Below are positions 63,422 through 64,000 of a stretch of 64,000 nucleotides of DNA, in pieces; within the stretch, counting starts at the first letter, position 1; each line of letters opens with the position of its first letter. Made by a program: the position numbers and the translations under genes. This DNA comes from Lota lota (Eukaryota; Chordata; Actinopteri; Gadiformes; Lotidae): the NCBI GenBank assembly GCA_026745465.1, contig JACYXH010000091.1:709501-773500 (forward strand), in the 5' to 3' direction. The notes under the pieces were generated by a model, which ran no database searches, was not told the origin of the DNA, and was given only the letters and a program-made list of their open reading frames with translations.

Positions 63422-64000
63422 CTCTCTACCAGATGAGAACGAGTGTGCTTTAGGGGGCCATGGATGTGACAGTAATGCCCGCTGTGGAAACATAATTGGC
63501 TCATATTTCTGCCAGTGTTACCAGGGCTTCAATGGGGATGGTCACTCCTGCTTTGGTCAGTGAAAGTGTGTGTGTATTTGTGTGCATGGTTTACGTGTAT
63601 ATGCATGCATGTGTAATGTGTATGTGTGCACGTGTAATGTGTATGTGTGTGCATGTGTTATGTGTATGTGTGTGCATGTGTAATGTGTTATGTGTATGTG
63701 TGTGCATGTGTAATGTGTGTGTGTGCATGTGTTACGTGTATGTGTGTGCATGTGTAATGTGTGTGTGTGTGCATGTGTAATGTGTATGTGTGTGCATGTG
63801 TTATGTGTATGTGTGTGCATGTTTAATGTGTGTGCATGTGTAATGTGTATGTATGTGCATGCATGTGTCTGTGAGTGAACTGTGAGCATCTGTAAAAGCC
63901 TACCTTGCATGACAACGTTATCCTTTTTGTTTGGTTTTCAGATGTCGACGAGTGTGCGGTGAACAACGGCCACTGTCAACAGAATTGTACCAATGAACTT
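57921..64000 (+). CDS. Multi-EGF extracellular protein, 5' part (runs off the window)
   Basis: Exons read: 57921-58061, 60382-60670, 60822-60950, 61215-61349, 61998-62123, 62483-62515, 62791-62913, 63433-63555 and 63942 onwards. Exon 1 encodes a signal peptide ([18 protein letters not shown]). Exon 2 gives a Ser/Thr/Pro-rich linker and a cysteine cluster ([17 protein letters not shown]). From exon 3 each exon is one calcium-binding EGF module starting DVDEC, DIDEC, DVDEC, DVDEC, DENEC, DVDEC, all with phase-1 borders, so modules can be gained or lost in frame. Consensus N/S-x-PGSY/F-x-C is clear. A 33-base exon (62483) encodes [11 protein letters not shown] between modules three and four. The family is not identified: secreted fibulin/SCUBE-like proteins and adhesion-GPCR ectodomains both begin this way, and the C-terminus is outside. 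Confidence 0.8.
58501..60180. mobile_element. Possible hAT-type DNA transposon with 8-base target duplication
   Basis: Left end TAGGGGTGGGCGAT (58501) and right end ATCAATCCTCCCACCCCCTA (60161-60180) form imperfect inverted ends, flanked by ATTTTGGG at 58493-58500 and 60181-60188. An 8-base duplication is the hAT hallmark. No transposase frame is seen, so it would be non-autonomous. ATTTTGGG also occurs by chance nearby, which weakens the call. It lies in the first intron of the EGF gene. Confidence 0.45.
58665..58765 (+). repeat. tRNA-derived SINE-like fragment
   Basis: GGGTTTGATTCCCAA is a good B box, preceded by ACCAGACCACCTGTGAGACCC. Sits inside the putative hAT element, so would be a nested insertion. 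Confidence 0.4.
61778..61869. repeat. (CA)n microsatellite
   Basis: CA run with CTCACA interruptions at its left end, in an intron of the EGF gene. Confidence 0.94.
63231..63428. repeat. CT-rich repeat with unique-looking head, copy 2
   Basis: Second copy of the 51066-51255 repeat, with a longer CT/GT-interrupted array, ending directly at the acceptor of the EGF exon at 63433. Confidence 0.85.
63560..63870. repeat. GTGTATGTGTGTGCATGTGTAAT minisatellite
   Basis: Irregular tandem array of ATGTGTGTGCATGTGTAATGT-type units in the intron after the last complete EGF exon. Confidence 0.9.

Overview
The window is teleost fish genomic DNA. The evidence is intron-rich genes with GT-AG introns, dense microsatellites (CA, GA, CT), fish-type interspersed repeats, BEL/Pao and Gypsy LTR elements, and the neighbours xcr1 and fyco1, which also lie close together in human 3p21.31. 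The species cannot be fixed from the sequence alone.

Left part (1-15 kb): a torsin-activator gene of the TOR1AIP/LAP1 family (+, 562-3162, with one surplus G in its last exon); an unrecognised, phase-perfect eight-exon-or-fewer gene for a 190-residue multi-span membrane protein (-, 4889-6171); then two tandem copies of a Reeler-domain secreted or anchored mucin-like protein (-, 8378-9833 and 12750-14491), whose Thr/Ser/Pro tails are built from 24-base units. Each copy is followed by a related flanking block, but only the second block carries a chemokine receptor gene, xcr1-like (-, 20920-21909). A young BEL/Pao LTR element with two 514-base LTRs and a 5-base target duplication sits in the second unit (16311-19886).

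Middle part (24.5-45.6 kb): a complete 17-exon fyco1 (+, 24555-36170; RUN, long coiled coil, FYVE, LIR, GOLD; 1,520 residues). A segment of about 4.8-5.0 kb that contains the last four fyco1 exons (GOLD), the intergenic DNA and what appears to be the first (signal-peptide) exon of the next gene is present twice (33958-38797 and 40629-45622), with a broken Gypsy fragment between the copies. fyco1 therefore has a spare GOLD cassette downstream, and the next gene has a spare first exon upstream.

Right part (44-64 kb): a 13-exon class B GPCR of the GHRH-receptor type (+, 44015-56110, 416 residues), followed by a CCA/CCT minisatellite in its 3' flank, then the 5' part of a secreted or membrane multi-EGF protein (+, 57921 to beyond the window end).

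All functional calls rest on reading motifs and splice sites by eye. No database search was possible.
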